DNA from: Kocuria dechangensis
Lineage (GTDB): Bacteria; Actinomycetota; Actinomycetes; Actinomycetales; Micrococcaceae
Length of the DNA stretch: 64,000 nucleotides
Direction of reading: 5' to 3'
Assembly (NCBI RefSeq): GCF_014636775.1
Contig: NZ_BMEQ01000010.1
Span: forward strand, 1-64,000
Part shown: one piece after another, positions 52,060 through 60,593 of the stretch
How positions within the stretch are numbered: the stretch's first letter is position 1
How the letters are laid out: every line of letters begins with the position of its first letter
The notes under the pieces: model-generated
What the model saw: the letters and a program-made list of their open reading frames with translations, nothing else
The model's database searches: none
What the model was told of the DNA's origin: nothing
Made by a program: the position numbers and the translations under genes

Positions 52060-52665
52060 ATGAAGAAGTTCACCGCAGCCGCCGCTGTGCTCGCCGCCGC
52101 AGGGTTCACCGGTCTGTCGATGGCTCCGGCCTCGGCCGCGCCCTACTTTGCGAACTGCAGCGAGGCGAAGGCGCAGGGCGTGTACAACATCCACTCCAGC
52201 GACTACCGCTTCGACCCGACGCTGGACGGTGATGGCGACGGCTACGGTTGCGACAACTCCGACTTCCCGCTGGCACCTGTGCTGACCGCTCCCGGTTCGG
52301 TGGTCACGGACACCACGGCGAACAGCTTCCCGAACTGCGATACGGCGGCTGCGTACGGCGCGTATGACATCCCGGTCGGCGATCCCCGTTACGCCGCCCA
52401 CCTCGACGGTGACTCCGACGGCATTGCCTGCGAGACCGGTGGCGACGTGCAGACGGACGTCATCGTCGACTACGTGCCCGAGTCTTGGAACAACGGCACC
52501 GGCACCGGCTACGGCCAGGTCGGCCAGGTGCCCGTCGGTGGCGCCGACACCGGCGTGACCGTGGAGGAGTCCTCCTCCGTGTCCGGTCTGGCCCTCGGCG
52601 GCATGGCCCTGGTGGCGGCTGCCGGCGCGACCTTCATGGTCCGCCGCCGCACCGCCCAGGCGTAG
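52060..52665 (+). CDS. Surface protein with two Excalibur domains and PVGGADTG sorting tail
   Basis: A 201-residue exported protein. A signal peptide (1-26, ending PASA) is followed by two Excalibur calcium-binding-like domains (about 30-66 and 88-124; each with NC..A...G.Y.I and an Asp-rich loop ending in Cys: DGDGDGYGC and DGDSDGIAC). The C-terminus has the motif PVGGADTGV, a hydrophobic helix (SGLALGGMALVAAAGATFMV) and RRRTAQA, the order of a wall-sorting signal but without LPxTG. The sortase gene follows 40 bp downstream. First of three such modules. Confidence 0.8.
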   Translation: MKKFTAAAAVLAAAGFTGLSMAPASAAPYFANCSEAKAQGVYNIHSSDYRFDPTLDGDGDGYGCDNSDFPLAPVLTAPGSVVTDTTANSFPNCDTAAAYGAYDIPVGDPRYAAHLDGDSDGIACETGGDVQTDVIVDYVPESWNNGTGTGYGQVGQVPVGGADTGVTVEESSSVSGLALGGMALVAAAGATFMVRRRTAQA

Positions 52666-52705
52666 TCCTGACGGATCCCTCGAACTGATCGGATAGATTC
52701 CCTCC

Positions 52706-53461
52706 GTGATGAGTTCATTAGACGACCGCCGCAGGGGCCTGATGGCTGCTGCGGCGGTCGTCGTGCTCTTGCTGACCGGCTGTGCAGCCGCCGCGCCGGA
52801 GCAGGTTGCCGCCACGAGCACGCCGTCGGCGACCGCGTCCGCCACGCCCGCGCCGGCTCCGACGCCCTCGGCTGCTCCCATGCCGTCGGCGACAACCCCG
52901 ACAGCCACACCCGCTCCCGCCCCGTCGGCGACAACGCCCGACGCCACGCCCGCTCCCACGCCCTCGGCCGCCGCGTCCCCGGCGCCCGAGGCGCTGCCGC
53001 CGGTCATGGAGGAGTCCGCGCCGGTGTCCGTCCGGATCCCCTCCGTGGGCACCGAGTCCCAGCTCCTCAGCCTCGGGCTGCGGGAGAACGGCTCCCTCGA
53101 CGTGCCGCCGGGCGATCCGGGATCGCCGGCCGCCTGGTACAACGGCTCGCCCACGCCGGGAGAGCGGGGCCCGGCCGTCCTGCTCGGCCACGTCAACGCC
53201 ACCGACGGCGGCCCCGGCGTCTTCGCCGGCCTGCGCGCCCTCGCTCCCGGTGACACCGTCGAGGTGCTCCGGGAGGACGGTACGACCGCGGTCTTCGCCG
53301 TCGACCGCGGCGAGCAGTACGGGAAGGACGCCTTCCCCACGCTTGCCGTCTACGGGAACACCGAAGGCTCCGAGCTCCGCCTGATCACGTGCGACGGCTA
53401 CGACCCCGCCACCGGCGAGTTCGACGACAACTACGTGGTCTACGCCAAGCTCGTCGTCTGA
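52706..53461 (+). CDS. Class F-type sortase (module 1)
   Basis: A 251-residue sortase. The N-terminus has a lipobox-like LLLTGCAA, followed by a long Pro/Ala/Thr stalk (about 30-95), so it is anchored and projects outward. The catalytic domain has VRIPSVGTESQLLSLG, LLGHVN (His162) and LRLITCDG (Cys229). The usual third residue is an Asn-rich end (FDDNYVVYAKL) as in class F. GTG/ATG at 52706-52709; no clear ribosome-binding site. It is expected to anchor the preceding surface protein by cutting its PVGGADTG motif. Confidence 0.82.
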   Translation: MMSSLDDRRRGLMAAAAVVVLLLTGCAAAAPEQVAATSTPSATASATPAPAPTPSAAPMPSATTPTATPAPAPSATTPDATPAPTPSAAASPAPEALPPVMEESAPVSVRIPSVGTESQLLSLGLRENGSLDVPPGDPGSPAAWYNGSPTPGERGPAVLLGHVNATDGGPGVFAGLRALAPGDTVEVLREDGTTAVFAVDRGEQYGKDAFPTLAVYGNTEGSELRLITCDGYDPATGEFDDNYVVYAKLVV

Positions 53462-53522
53462 TCACCCCTGCGGCGCGCAGCATGCGGGGCGATGGGTGCG
53501 GCCGGAGATCTCGATCCGGCTA

Positions 53523-53552
53523 CTGACATTGCACTCGTTAACGACTTACGAT
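53523..53552 (+). promoter_or_regulatory. Putative promoter for surface protein 2
   Basis: CTGACA (53523-53528), an 18-bp spacer and TACGAT (53547-53552), about 40 bp before the GTG start. This resembles a housekeeping sigma promoter. Confidence 0.4.
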
Positions 53553-53592
53553 GCGTTCGCACACCACTCCTTCCAGAGATCGTGGGGACCCC

Positions 53593-54057
53593 GTGAAGAA
53601 GAGCGCAGCAGCAGGCGTGGCACTGGCGGCAGGAGTGGGGCTCTCCGCCCTCTCGATGACCCCGGCCTCGGCCGCCTTCGTGTTCACCGACTGCTCCCAG
53701 GCGGCCGGGTTCGGCGTCTACAACATCCCGGCCGGCTCGCCCAGCTACAGCGCCGCCCTCGACGACGACGCCGACGGTGTCGCCTGCGAGAGCGCCGACT
53801 GGCCGTTCGACCCCACCCGCATTCCCATCGAGACCAGCCCCGGCGTGTACGAGCACCACATCTACGACTGGGTGCCCGGGGCCGGACCCGGATCGGACCA
53901 GTTCTCCCAGGTGGATCAGGTGCCGGTCGGCGGCGCCGACACCGGCGTGACCGTGGAGGAGTCCTCCTCCGTGTCCGGCCTGGCCCTCGGCGGCCTGGCC
54001 CTGGCCGCGGCCGCCGGCACCACCCTCGTGGTGCGCCGCCGCGGCGCCCGGGCGTAG
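53593..54057 (+). CDS. Surface protein with one Excalibur domain and PVGGADTG sorting tail
   Basis: A 154-residue exported protein starting at GTG 53593; a longer upstream frame with an ATG at 53551 is less likely, as it would put a charged segment before the signal peptide. The signal ends TPASAA; one Excalibur domain follows (DCSQAAGFGVYNI to DDDADGVACES). The tail PVGGADTGVTVEESSSVSGL matches module 1 residue for residue, showing recent duplication. The following sortase is defective, so the module 1 sortase probably anchors it. Confidence 0.78.
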   Translation: MKKSAAAGVALAAGVGLSALSMTPASAAFVFTDCSQAAGFGVYNIPAGSPSYSAALDDDADGVACESADWPFDPTRIPIETSPGVYEHHIYDWVPGAGPGSDQFSQVDQVPVGGADTGVTVEESSSVSGLALGGLALAAAAGTTLVVRRRGARA

Positions 54058-54095
54058 CTCCGCCAGCCATTGGACCGACCGACAGGATCTCCTCC

Positions 54096-54454
54096 GTGAC
54101 GAGTCCGACCCGCGACCGCCGCAGGGGCCGCCTGGCCTCTGCGGCGGTCGCGGTCCTGCTGCTGAGCGGCTGCGCCGGCAGCGTGCCCGCCCAGCCCGAG
54201 GTGGCCCCGGGATCTTCGCCGGCCTGCGCAGCCTCGCTCCCGGTGACACGGTCGAGGTGCTCCGGGAGGACGGCTCGACCGCGGTCTTCGCCGTCGAGCG
54301 CGGGGAACAGTACGCGAAGGACGCCTTCCCCACGTCGGCCGTCTACGGGAACACCGCGGGCGCGGAGCTGCGCCTGATCACGTGCGACGGCTACGACCCC
54401 GCCACCGGGCTGTTCGACGACAACTACGTGGTCTACGCGAAGCTCGTGGCCTGA
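54096..54454 (+). pseudogene. Deleted and frameshifted class F sortase (module 2)
   Basis: The first ~36 codons from GTG 54096 match the N-terminus of the module 1 sortase (TRDRRRGRLASAAVAVLLLS, then GCAG). They then join, within the sequence CCCCGGG at about 54205-54211, to sequence that in another frame encodes IFAGLRSLAPGDTVEVLRED through LITCDGYD to the sortase C-terminus. About 100 codons, including the catalytic His segment LLGHVN, are missing, and the frame changes at the junction. The catalytic Cys segment remains but cannot function alone. Confidence 0.8.
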
Positions 54455-54623
54455 CCCTCCTGCCGCGGTCTCCTCCCACGGGAGGAGACACGCCTGGTCC
54501 TCCAGATGGAGGTGCCATTGCGAATTTCCCGAGAGGATGGAGGGGAGTGCCGTCCCGACCCCCGTCCGCGCAGGACGCCGCCCGGACGCGCCCGCCGACT
54601 GCACACTCCGACGGAAGGAAGAC

Positions 54624-55439
54624 GTGGCGACCTCCGCGGTCCTCGAGGCCGAGAACCTGGTCAAGATCTACGGCCGGGGCGACACCCGGTTCGACGCCCT
54701 CAAGGGGGTGAACCTCCAGATCGGGCGCGGCGAGTCCGTGGCGATCGTGGGCAAGTCCGGATCGGGCAAGTCCACGCTGATGCACCTGCTGGCCCTCCTC
54801 GACGCGCCGACCCACGGCGTGGTCGCGCTGGACGGCCGCCCGGCGACGGCCATGGCGGACAAGGAGGTCAACAGGCTGCGCAACGCCACGTTCGGCTTCG
54901 TCTTCCAGCAGTTCTTCCTGACGCCCAACCAGACGGTCCTCGAGAACGTCGTCCTGCCGCTGAAGATCGCCGGGGTGAGCGCCGCGGAGCGCAGGCGCCG
55001 CGGGATGGAGGTCCTGGAGCGGCTCGAGCTGGCGGACAAGGCGTCCAGCAGGGCCACGGACCTCTCCGGCGGGCAGAAGCAGCGCGTGGTGATCGCCCGC
55101 GCCCTGGTCAACGACCCCGCCGTCATCTTCGCCGACGAGCCCACCGGCAACCTCGACTCCGCCACCGGCGCCGTGGTCGAGGACATCCTCTTCGGCCTCC
55201 ACCGCGAGCGCGGCATCACCCTGGTGATCGTCACGCACGACGAGGACCTCGCGGCCCGCTGCGACCGCCAGGTGTACCTGCGCGACGGCTTCGTCGTCGA
55301 GGAGGTGACGGCCACCGCGGCCGAGCCCCGGTCGGAGACCCCGTCCGCGTCCCTGCCCGCGCCCCGGCCCGTCTCCCGCGGCCGGCACGTCGCGCCGCCG
55401 AGTGCCGCCGAGGGCGAGTCCGCAGGAGGTGCCCGGTGA
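54624..55439 (+). CDS. MacB/LolD-type ABC transporter ATP-binding protein
   Basis: A 271-residue ATPase: Walker A GKSGSGKSTL, the Q-loop FQQFFLTPNQTVLENV, signature LSGGQKQRVVIARAL, Walker B VIFADEPTGNLDS and the H-loop VIVTHDEDLA. GTG at 54624 has GGAAGGA 4-5 nt upstream. The C-terminal 35 residues form a Pro/Ser-rich tail. It overlaps the permease gene (GTGA). Together they form an export-type or mechanotransmission complex. Confidence 0.9.
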   Translation: MATSAVLEAENLVKIYGRGDTRFDALKGVNLQIGRGESVAIVGKSGSGKSTLMHLLALLDAPTHGVVALDGRPATAMADKEVNRLRNATFGFVFQQFFLTPNQTVLENVVLPLKIAGVSAAERRRRGMEVLERLELADKASSRATDLSGGQKQRVVIARALVNDPAVIFADEPTGNLDSATGAVVEDILFGLHRERGITLVIVTHDEDLAARCDRQVYLRDGFVVEEVTATAAEPRSETPSASLPAPRPVSRGRHVAPPSAAEGESAGGAR

Positions 55440-56716
55440 AGCTCGTCGACCTGCTCCGGAGCGCCGTCTCCAACACCCTGCGCGCCAAGGTGCGCACCTC
55501 CCTGACCGTGATCGCCATCTTCATCGGCGCGTTCACCCTGACGCTCACCTCCGGCGTGGGCACGGGCGTGAACCGCTACATCGACGACACCGTGGCGGGC
55601 TTCGGCGACGCGGACGCGATCTTCGTCCAGAAGTCCCAGCCCATGGCGAACCCGTCCGACGACGACGGGCCCCGCGAGTACGACCCCGAGTCCGCCGAGA
55701 TCGAGACCGGGTTCGGCATGTCCTTCGCGGGGCTGTCCGCCGAGGACATCGAGACCATCCGGGCCATCGACGGGGTGGAGTGGGTGGCGCCCATGTACAA
55801 CGTGACGCCCACCTACCTCGCGAACGAGGCGGGCGACCGGTTCGAGCTCTCGCTCGGCGCCCCGGCCGACGCCGCCGGGCTGCAGATGGTGGCCGGGGAG
55901 ATCCCGGCCGCAGACGCCGACGAGGTCGTGGTCCCGGACAGCTGGGTCGAGGACCTCGGGTTCTCCTCCGCCGAGGACGCGGTCGGCGGGACGGTGGAGA
56001 TCGTCATGACCGACATGGCCGGCAAGGACCGGCCCTTCGAGGTCACCGTCTCCGGCGTCACCCAGGCCAACCTGGCCGGGACGGCCGTGAACCCCGTCCC
56101 GTCCACCGGCCTGCAGAAGAAGCTCTACGAGTACCAGGTCAGCGGCGGCGCCCGGGAGGTCCCGGAGAGCTACATGATGGCCGTCGCGAACGTGGAGGAC
56201 GTGTCCCGGGCCGGGGAGATCAAGGCGCAGCTGGCCGACGAGCAGATGATCGGCGTGACGGTCGAGGACCAGCTGGGGATGTTCAAGGCCGTCATCAACG
56301 GCATCGTCTGGATCCTCAACTCGTTCGCCATCATCGCGCTGGTCGCCGCCGGCTTCGGCATCGTCAACACCTTGATGATGTCCGTGCAGGAGCGCACCCG
56401 GGAGATCGGCCTGATGAAGGCCATGGGCATGAGCGGGGGCCGGGTCTTCGGCCTGTTCTCCCTGGAGGCCGTGTTCATCGGCTTCCTGGGCTCCGCCATC
56501 GGGGCCGCCGCGGGCATCGCGGTCGGCTCCACCGTGAGCCGGGTGCTCTCCGACGGCCTGCTCTCCGGGCTGCCGGGGCTGTCCCTGTTCGCCTTCGACC
56601 CCGGGAAGGTCGCCCTGATCGTGCTCGCCGTCATGGCGATCGCCTTCCTCGCGGGGACGGTCCCCGCCGTCCGGGCGGCCCGCAAGGACCCCATCACGGC
56701 CCTGCGCTACGAGTGA
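55436..56716 (+). CDS. MacB/FtsX-type ABC permease
   Basis: A 426-residue permease with one N-terminal helix (VRTSLTVIAIFIGAFTLTL), a large external domain (about 45-280) and three C-terminal helices in the FtsX arrangement (IVWILNSFAIIALVAAGFGI, GFLGSAIGAAAGIAVG, VALIVLAVMAIAFLAGTV). TREIGLMKAMGMS and the final ITALRYE are typical. GTG at 55436 overlaps the ATPase stop; AGGAGG lies 6 nt upstream. Substrate unknown, possibly lipoproteins or peptides. Confidence 0.88.
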   Translation: MKLVDLLRSAVSNTLRAKVRTSLTVIAIFIGAFTLTLTSGVGTGVNRYIDDTVAGFGDADAIFVQKSQPMANPSDDDGPREYDPESAEIETGFGMSFAGLSAEDIETIRAIDGVEWVAPMYNVTPTYLANEAGDRFELSLGAPADAAGLQMVAGEIPAADADEVVVPDSWVEDLGFSSAEDAVGGTVEIVMTDMAGKDRPFEVTVSGVTQANLAGTAVNPVPSTGLQKKLYEYQVSGGAREVPESYMMAVANVEDVSRAGEIKAQLADEQMIGVTVEDQLGMFKAVINGIVWILNSFAIIALVAAGFGIVNTLMMSVQERTREIGLMKAMGMSGGRVFGLFSLEAVFIGFLGSAIGAAAGIAVGSTVSRVLSDGLLSGLPGLSLFAFDPGKVALIVLAVMAIAFLAGTVPAVRAARKDPITALRYE

Positions 56717-56780
56717 CGCCCCGAGCCGCCCACCCCTCCGCCGCCGACCCCCAGCCGCCCCCACCGAAGGAGACCACCCC

Positions 56781-57395
56781 ATGAGCACCCAGCCCCCGCA
56801 GTACCCCGACCACGCCTCCCCTGCCGGGGGCCCGCCCCGGTACACCCCGGGCACCGACCAGTACGGCGCCGCCGGCGGCCGGTACGGCACCGGCGCCTAC
56901 GACCCGAACCAGTACACCGGCACCGCGGCCGCGCCGGCGGAGCTGAAGAAGCTCCTGACCCTGACCCTGGTCTCGGCGGGGCTCTACCTCCTCAGCGGTG
57001 CGGTGGCGATCTTCGCCACGGCCAGCACGGACATGACGGACGTGTACCGGCAGATGGGCATGCCCAGCGACCAGGCCGCCCTGATGGCCGAGCAGGCGGG
57101 CGGCGTCGCGACGGCCACCTCGGTCATCACCCTGGTCATCGCCATGGCGCTCTACGCCCTGGTCTACGTGTTCCTCAAGAAGGGCAGGAACTGGGCCCGG
57201 ATCCTGGGCATCGTCCTGGCGATCCTCGGAGCGGTGGGCACCCTGTTCGGCTTCATCGGCGCCCTGGCCTACGGGGGGACGGGCATCGTCATGATCGTGG
57301 TCGGGGCCCTGTTCGTCGTGGCCAACATCCTGTGGCTCGTGACCGCGTTCAAGGCTCCGGTCGCGCGCTGGTTCGGGCAGTACCGCACGGCCTGA
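56781..57395 (+). CDS. Four-helix membrane protein, unknown function
   Basis: A 204-residue protein with a Pro/Tyr/Gly-rich cytosolic N-terminus (about 1-52) and four hydrophobic helices (about 60-80, 108-130, 137-160, 165-190). AAGGAG is 10 nt upstream of the ATG. It lies 64 bp behind the ABC permease and may be transcribed with it. The layout resembles DUF4064-like proteins; the family call is weak. Confidence 0.65.
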   Translation: MSTQPPQYPDHASPAGGPPRYTPGTDQYGAAGGRYGTGAYDPNQYTGTAAAPAELKKLLTLTLVSAGLYLLSGAVAIFATASTDMTDVYRQMGMPSDQAALMAEQAGGVATATSVITLVIAMALYALVYVFLKKGRNWARILGIVLAILGAVGTLFGFIGALAYGGTGIVMIVVGALFVVANILWLVTAFKAPVARWFGQYRTA

Positions 57396-57461
57396 CCGGC
57401 TCGCCTCGCCCGCGAGCTCTCCCCGCCCGAGAGCTCTCCCGGCCCGAGAATCTTTTCCCCG

Positions 57462-57514
57462 ACAGTGCAGAACGGCGCCGCCCAGGAAACCTGGGCGGCG
57501 CCGTTCTGCACTGT
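57462..57514. terminator. Strong bidirectional terminator
   Basis: A perfect 25-bp inverted repeat (57462-57486 and 57490-57514) with an AAA loop, between two convergent genes. This is the most stable hairpin seen in the window. Confidence 0.85.
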
Positions 57515-57537
57515 TCTGCTGCGGTGCCGGGCGCGGG

Positions 57538-58029
57538 TCAGACCTGCCCGCTCCCGCTGAAGAGCACGTACATGCCGATCAGGCTGCCGACGATGGCGAT
57601 CCAGCCGAGGACCTTGCCGGCGGTGGCCTTCACCCCGAGACGCTCGGCCTTGCCGGCCTGCCACAGGGCGAGCGGGCCGAGGACGATGCCCAGGATGAAC
57701 AGGCCCACGACGCCCAGGACGATGGAGGTGGTCTTGTGCTTCTGCCCCTGCGCGGCGTTGCCCTGCATCCCGCCCGGATAGCCCTGCATCCCGCCCGGAT
57801 AGCCCTGCATCCCGCCCTGGTGTCCCGGCTGCTGACCGTACTGGTTCTGGCCGTAGGGGCTCTGCCCGTACTGGTTCTGCTCGTACTGGCCCTGGCCGTA
57901 CTGCCCCGGTCCGGGCTGGCTCTGGCCGTACTGGTTCTGGCCGTACTGGTTCTGACCGTACTGCTCCTGGCCGTAGGGGGAGTTCGTGGGGTCGGAGCCA
58001 GGGGTCTGGCCGCTCCTGTTCGGATCCAT
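57538..58029 (-). CDS. Membrane protein with Gln/Tyr/Gly-rich repeat N-terminus
   Basis: A 163-residue protein. Residues 17-66 are tandem QYGQ-type repeats, followed by three copies of GGMQGYP (encoded by perfect 21-bp DNA repeats). The C-terminal half has two hydrophobic helices (about 100-120 and 140-158: TTSIVLGVVGLFILGIVLGP and GWIAIVGSLIGMYVLFSG) with a small charged loop between them, like DUF4190-type proteins. The repeat region is a low-complexity, prion-like sequence facing the cytosol or the wall. Function unknown. Confidence 0.65.
   Translation of the reverse strand: MDPNRSGQTPGSDPTNSPYGQEQYGQNQYGQNQYGQSQPGPGQYGQGQYEQNQYGQSPYGQNQYGQQPGHQGGMQGYPGGMQGYPGGMQGNAAQGQKHKTTSIVLGVVGLFILGIVLGPLALWQAGKAERLGVKATAGKVLGWIAIVGSLIGMYVLFSGSGQV
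57760..57816 (-). repeat. 21-bp tandem repeat within a coding region
   Basis: Two perfect 21-bp copies (57760-57780 and 57781-57801) and a partial third encode three GGMQGYP units. Copy number may vary between strains by slippage. Confidence 0.75.
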
Positions 58030-58529
58030 GGAAGAGCCTCCGTTTCGATTCGTCGCCCGACGGTCCCGGAGGAGTTCCTGCGGCCGCCGTGGAGCGGGCG
58101 ATCAGTAGGCGAACGGTACCCCGGAACGGGGGCCCCGGAACCCGGCCACCGGGGTGTCGGCCGAGACCGTCCCGTCCCCCCGGCACCGGGGGCTTCCCAC
58201 CTGGGCGGATGCCCGGACGGGCATCTTCTGTGACGCGGCGCCGGGAGGCCCTCTGGGACTGCCGGGCGCCGGGATATCCGACGGCGGTTCTGCCGCACCA
58301 TCCCTCTCCGAGGGGACAATTCCGCCCCGTGACAACCGTCACTGTGCTTTTCGGCCGACCCGTGTAGTGTCATCACCAGTTGTTGAAGTTTTCGTTTTTG
58401 CATTTCAAGCCGTTTCGGCCCGCTCTGGGCAAGGCAGTTTTTCTGAGAAGACGTTTTTGGCAGGCATCACAACGTTCGAGCACCCCGACCGCCGGGGACC
58501 GCTCCGCTTTTCAGGAAGACAGGTCAAAA
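58030..58529. other. Divergent region with long cold-shock leader
   Basis: This 500-bp region runs between the leftward repeat protein gene and the cold-shock gene. A TAGTGT hexamer at 58365-58370 could be the -10 of the cold-shock gene, giving a transcript leader of about 150 nt, T-rich in its first part. Long leaders with temperature-sensitive folding are known for cspA-type genes. No gene was recognised here. Confidence 0.4.
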
Positions 58530-58736
58530 ATGACTACTGGCACCGTCAAATGGTTCAACGCTGACAAGGGCTTCGGCTTCATCACCCCCGAGGACGGCTC
58601 CAAGGACGTGTTCGCGCACTTCTCGGCGATCGCCTCCAGCGGCTTCCGCTCCCTCAACGAGAACGATCGCGTCGAGTTCGAGACCCAGGACGGCCCCAAG
58701 GGCCCCCAGGCCGCGAACATCACGGTCGTCGCCTGA
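58530..58736 (+). CDS. cspA: Cold-shock protein
   Basis: A 68-residue cold-shock-domain protein with both RNA-binding motifs: KGFGFI (RNP1) and DVFAHFSAI (RNP2). Starts [23 protein letters not shown] at 58530, with a long untranslated leader before it. It binds single-stranded RNA/DNA and acts as an RNA chaperone. A terminator hairpin follows. Confidence 0.95.
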   Translation: MTTGTVKWFNADKGFGFITPEDGSKDVFAHFSAIASSGFRSLNENDRVEFETQDGPKGPQAANITVVA

Positions 58737-58796
58737 GATCCTTCTGATCTCGGTCTGAGACTCCCGACGCCGGGCTGACCGCCCGACGTCGTCCCG

Positions 58797-58829
58797 GGAA
58801 CGCCCCCTGCCACCGGCAGGGGGCGTTCC
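58797..58829 (+). terminator. Terminator after cold-shock gene
   Basis: Perfect 15-bp arms (58797-58811 and 58815-58829) with an ACC loop, 60 bp after the stop codon. Confidence 0.8.
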
Positions 58830-59012
58830 TGCATGCCCGGCCCCCTCGCGCGGCTCCCGCTGACGGCGAAGAGCAGACCCCCGGTCGCCCTCAGCGGCCA
58901 ACTCGCGGAAAAAAGTTCCGGCCACCACCCATCCACCTCGCCCCCGGCGCCGAACACCCGGTACACACGTCGACGACGTGGACCAACGGCACACACGGAA
59001 GAGGTTCCCCCG

Positions 59013-59783
59013 ATGAACACGAAGATGCTTCTCGCCGCACCCGCCCTGGCGCTCGGCGCCCTGTCGATGGCCGCGGCCCCCGCGACCGCCCACGAGGGCG
59101 ACATGTGGTCGAGCCCGGCCACCCTGAACACCCTGAACAACAGCGGCACCACCGGCCAGGCCATGGTCGACGTGCACGGCACGGAGGCCACGGTCACGGT
59201 CGAGGTGTCCGGCGCGGCTGAGACCTTCATGGACGGCCCGTTCCCGCACGCCCAGCACATCCACATCGCCGCCCAGGGCACCTGCCCGGGCCCCGAGGCG
59301 GACACCGACGGCGACGGCGTGGTCAGCACCACCGAGGGCCACCCCTTCTACGGCCACATCGGCACGTCCCTCACCACCGAGGGCGACATCGGCGCCGACT
59401 CCGGCCTGGCCGTGGACCGCTTCCCGGGCGGATCGGCCTACTCCTACGAGCGGACCTTCGAGCTCGACGCCGAGACGGCCGAGTCCCTGAAGAACGGCAC
59501 CGCGGTCGTCGTCGTCCACGGCGTGGACCCGGCCAGGATGCCCGCCGCCGCCGCGGAGAAGATGAGCGACCTGGACCCGGCGCTGCCCGCCGCCGCGACC
59601 CTCCCGGCCGCCTGCGGCACGCTGGCCTCCTCCCAGATGGGGGCCATGCCCGAGGGCGGCGCCGACACCGGCGTGGCCCAGGAGACCGGCTCCACCACCG
59701 GGGCCGTGGCCCTCGGCGGCGGTGTCCTGGCGGCTGCGGCCGGCGGCGCCTGGGCCCTCCGCCGTCGTGCGTCCCGGGCCTGA
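59013..59783 (+). CDS. CHRD-like surface protein with PEGGADTG sorting tail
   Basis: A 256-residue exported protein. A signal peptide (1-26, ending PATA) precedes a CHRD-like domain (HEGDMWSSPATLNTLNNSGT, HAQHIHIAAQGTCPG, with His and Asp-rich stretches) spanning about 27-190. The C-terminus reads PEGGADTGVAQETGS, a hydrophobic helix and RRRASRA, an atypical sorting signal of the same form as modules 1 and 2. ATG at 59013 has an AGAGG site. The sortase gene follows 21 bp later, then sigK-rskA. Confidence 0.8.
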   Translation: MNTKMLLAAPALALGALSMAAAPATAHEGDMWSSPATLNTLNNSGTTGQAMVDVHGTEATVTVEVSGAAETFMDGPFPHAQHIHIAAQGTCPGPEADTDGDGVVSTTEGHPFYGHIGTSLTTEGDIGADSGLAVDRFPGGSAYSYERTFELDAETAESLKNGTAVVVVHGVDPARMPAAAAEKMSDLDPALPAAATLPAACGTLASSQMGAMPEGGADTGVAQETGSTTGAVALGGGVLAAAAGGAWALRRRASRA

Positions 59784-59804
59784 CCCCAGGGCACGGCTCC
59801 TGCC

Positions 59805-60470
59805 ATGACGGGATCCCACACCGGTCGCCGCGGAGGCCTGCTGGCCTCCGCGGCGACCGCCGCCCTCCTCGCCGGGTGCGCCGCCGGGCCCGCGCCCGAC
59901 GACGGCGCCGCGTCCGCTCCCAGCACCACCGCGGCCACCGCGGCGCCGACCGCCTCGGCGGCAACAGCGCCGAGCCCTGAACCGAGCGCCGCACCGGCCG
60001 GCCTGCCCCCGGTCCTGGCGGCCTCGGCGCCGGAGTCCCTGGTGATCCCGGCGATCGGCCTCCGCTCCGAGCTGCTGCACCTGGGCCTGCGCGAGGACGG
60101 GTCCCTCGAGGTCCCGCCCGAGGGCCCGGGCTCCCCGGCGAGCTGGTACGACGGCTCGCCGGCGCCGGGGGAGCGCGGCCCGGCTGTGCTGCTGGGCCAC
60201 GTCAACGCCACCGGCGGCGGCCCCGGCGTCTTCGCCGGCCTCCGCTCGCTCGTCCCCGGCGACAGGATCGAGGTGCTCCGGGAGGACTGGAGCACGGCGG
60301 TCTTCGTCGTCGACCGCGGCGAGCAGCACGGCAAGGACGACTTCCCCACCCTGGAGGTCTACGGCAACACGGAGGGGGCGGAGCTGCGGCTCATCACCTG
60401 CGACGGCTTCGACCCGGGCACCGGGGAGTTCGACGACAACTACGTGGTCCACGCCTCCCTGGAGGCATGA
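59805..60470 (+). CDS. Class F-type sortase (module 3)
   Basis: A 221-residue sortase paralogous to the module 1 enzyme: lipobox-like ALLAGCAA, Ala/Pro/Ser stalk (about 30-65), LVIPAIGLRSELLHLG, LLGHVN (His132), LRLITCDG (Cys199) and the terminal DDNYVVHASL. It is intact and is expected to anchor the CHRD-like protein encoded immediately upstream. Confidence 0.82.
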   Translation: MTGSHTGRRGGLLASAATAALLAGCAAGPAPDDGAASAPSTTAATAAPTASAATAPSPEPSAAPAGLPPVLAASAPESLVIPAIGLRSELLHLGLREDGSLEVPPEGPGSPASWYDGSPAPGERGPAVLLGHVNATGGGPGVFAGLRSLVPGDRIEVLREDWSTAVFVVDRGEQHGKDDFPTLEVYGNTEGAELRLITCDGFDPGTGEFDDNYVVHASLEA

Positions 60471-60593
60471 GGCGGCCCGCGCTCCGGGGCCTCCGCGCGT
60501 CCCGCGGGGCTGCGTCCCCCGGATGTGGGACAGTGCCGGGAGTGAACACCGGCGCAGCCGCGGCGCGGCACGGGGAACGGACAGCGAGAACGG

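Noticed and set aside
57760-57816. 21-bp repeats as CRISPR or mobile-element sequence
   Set aside because: They are directly adjacent, in frame and encode protein repeats.
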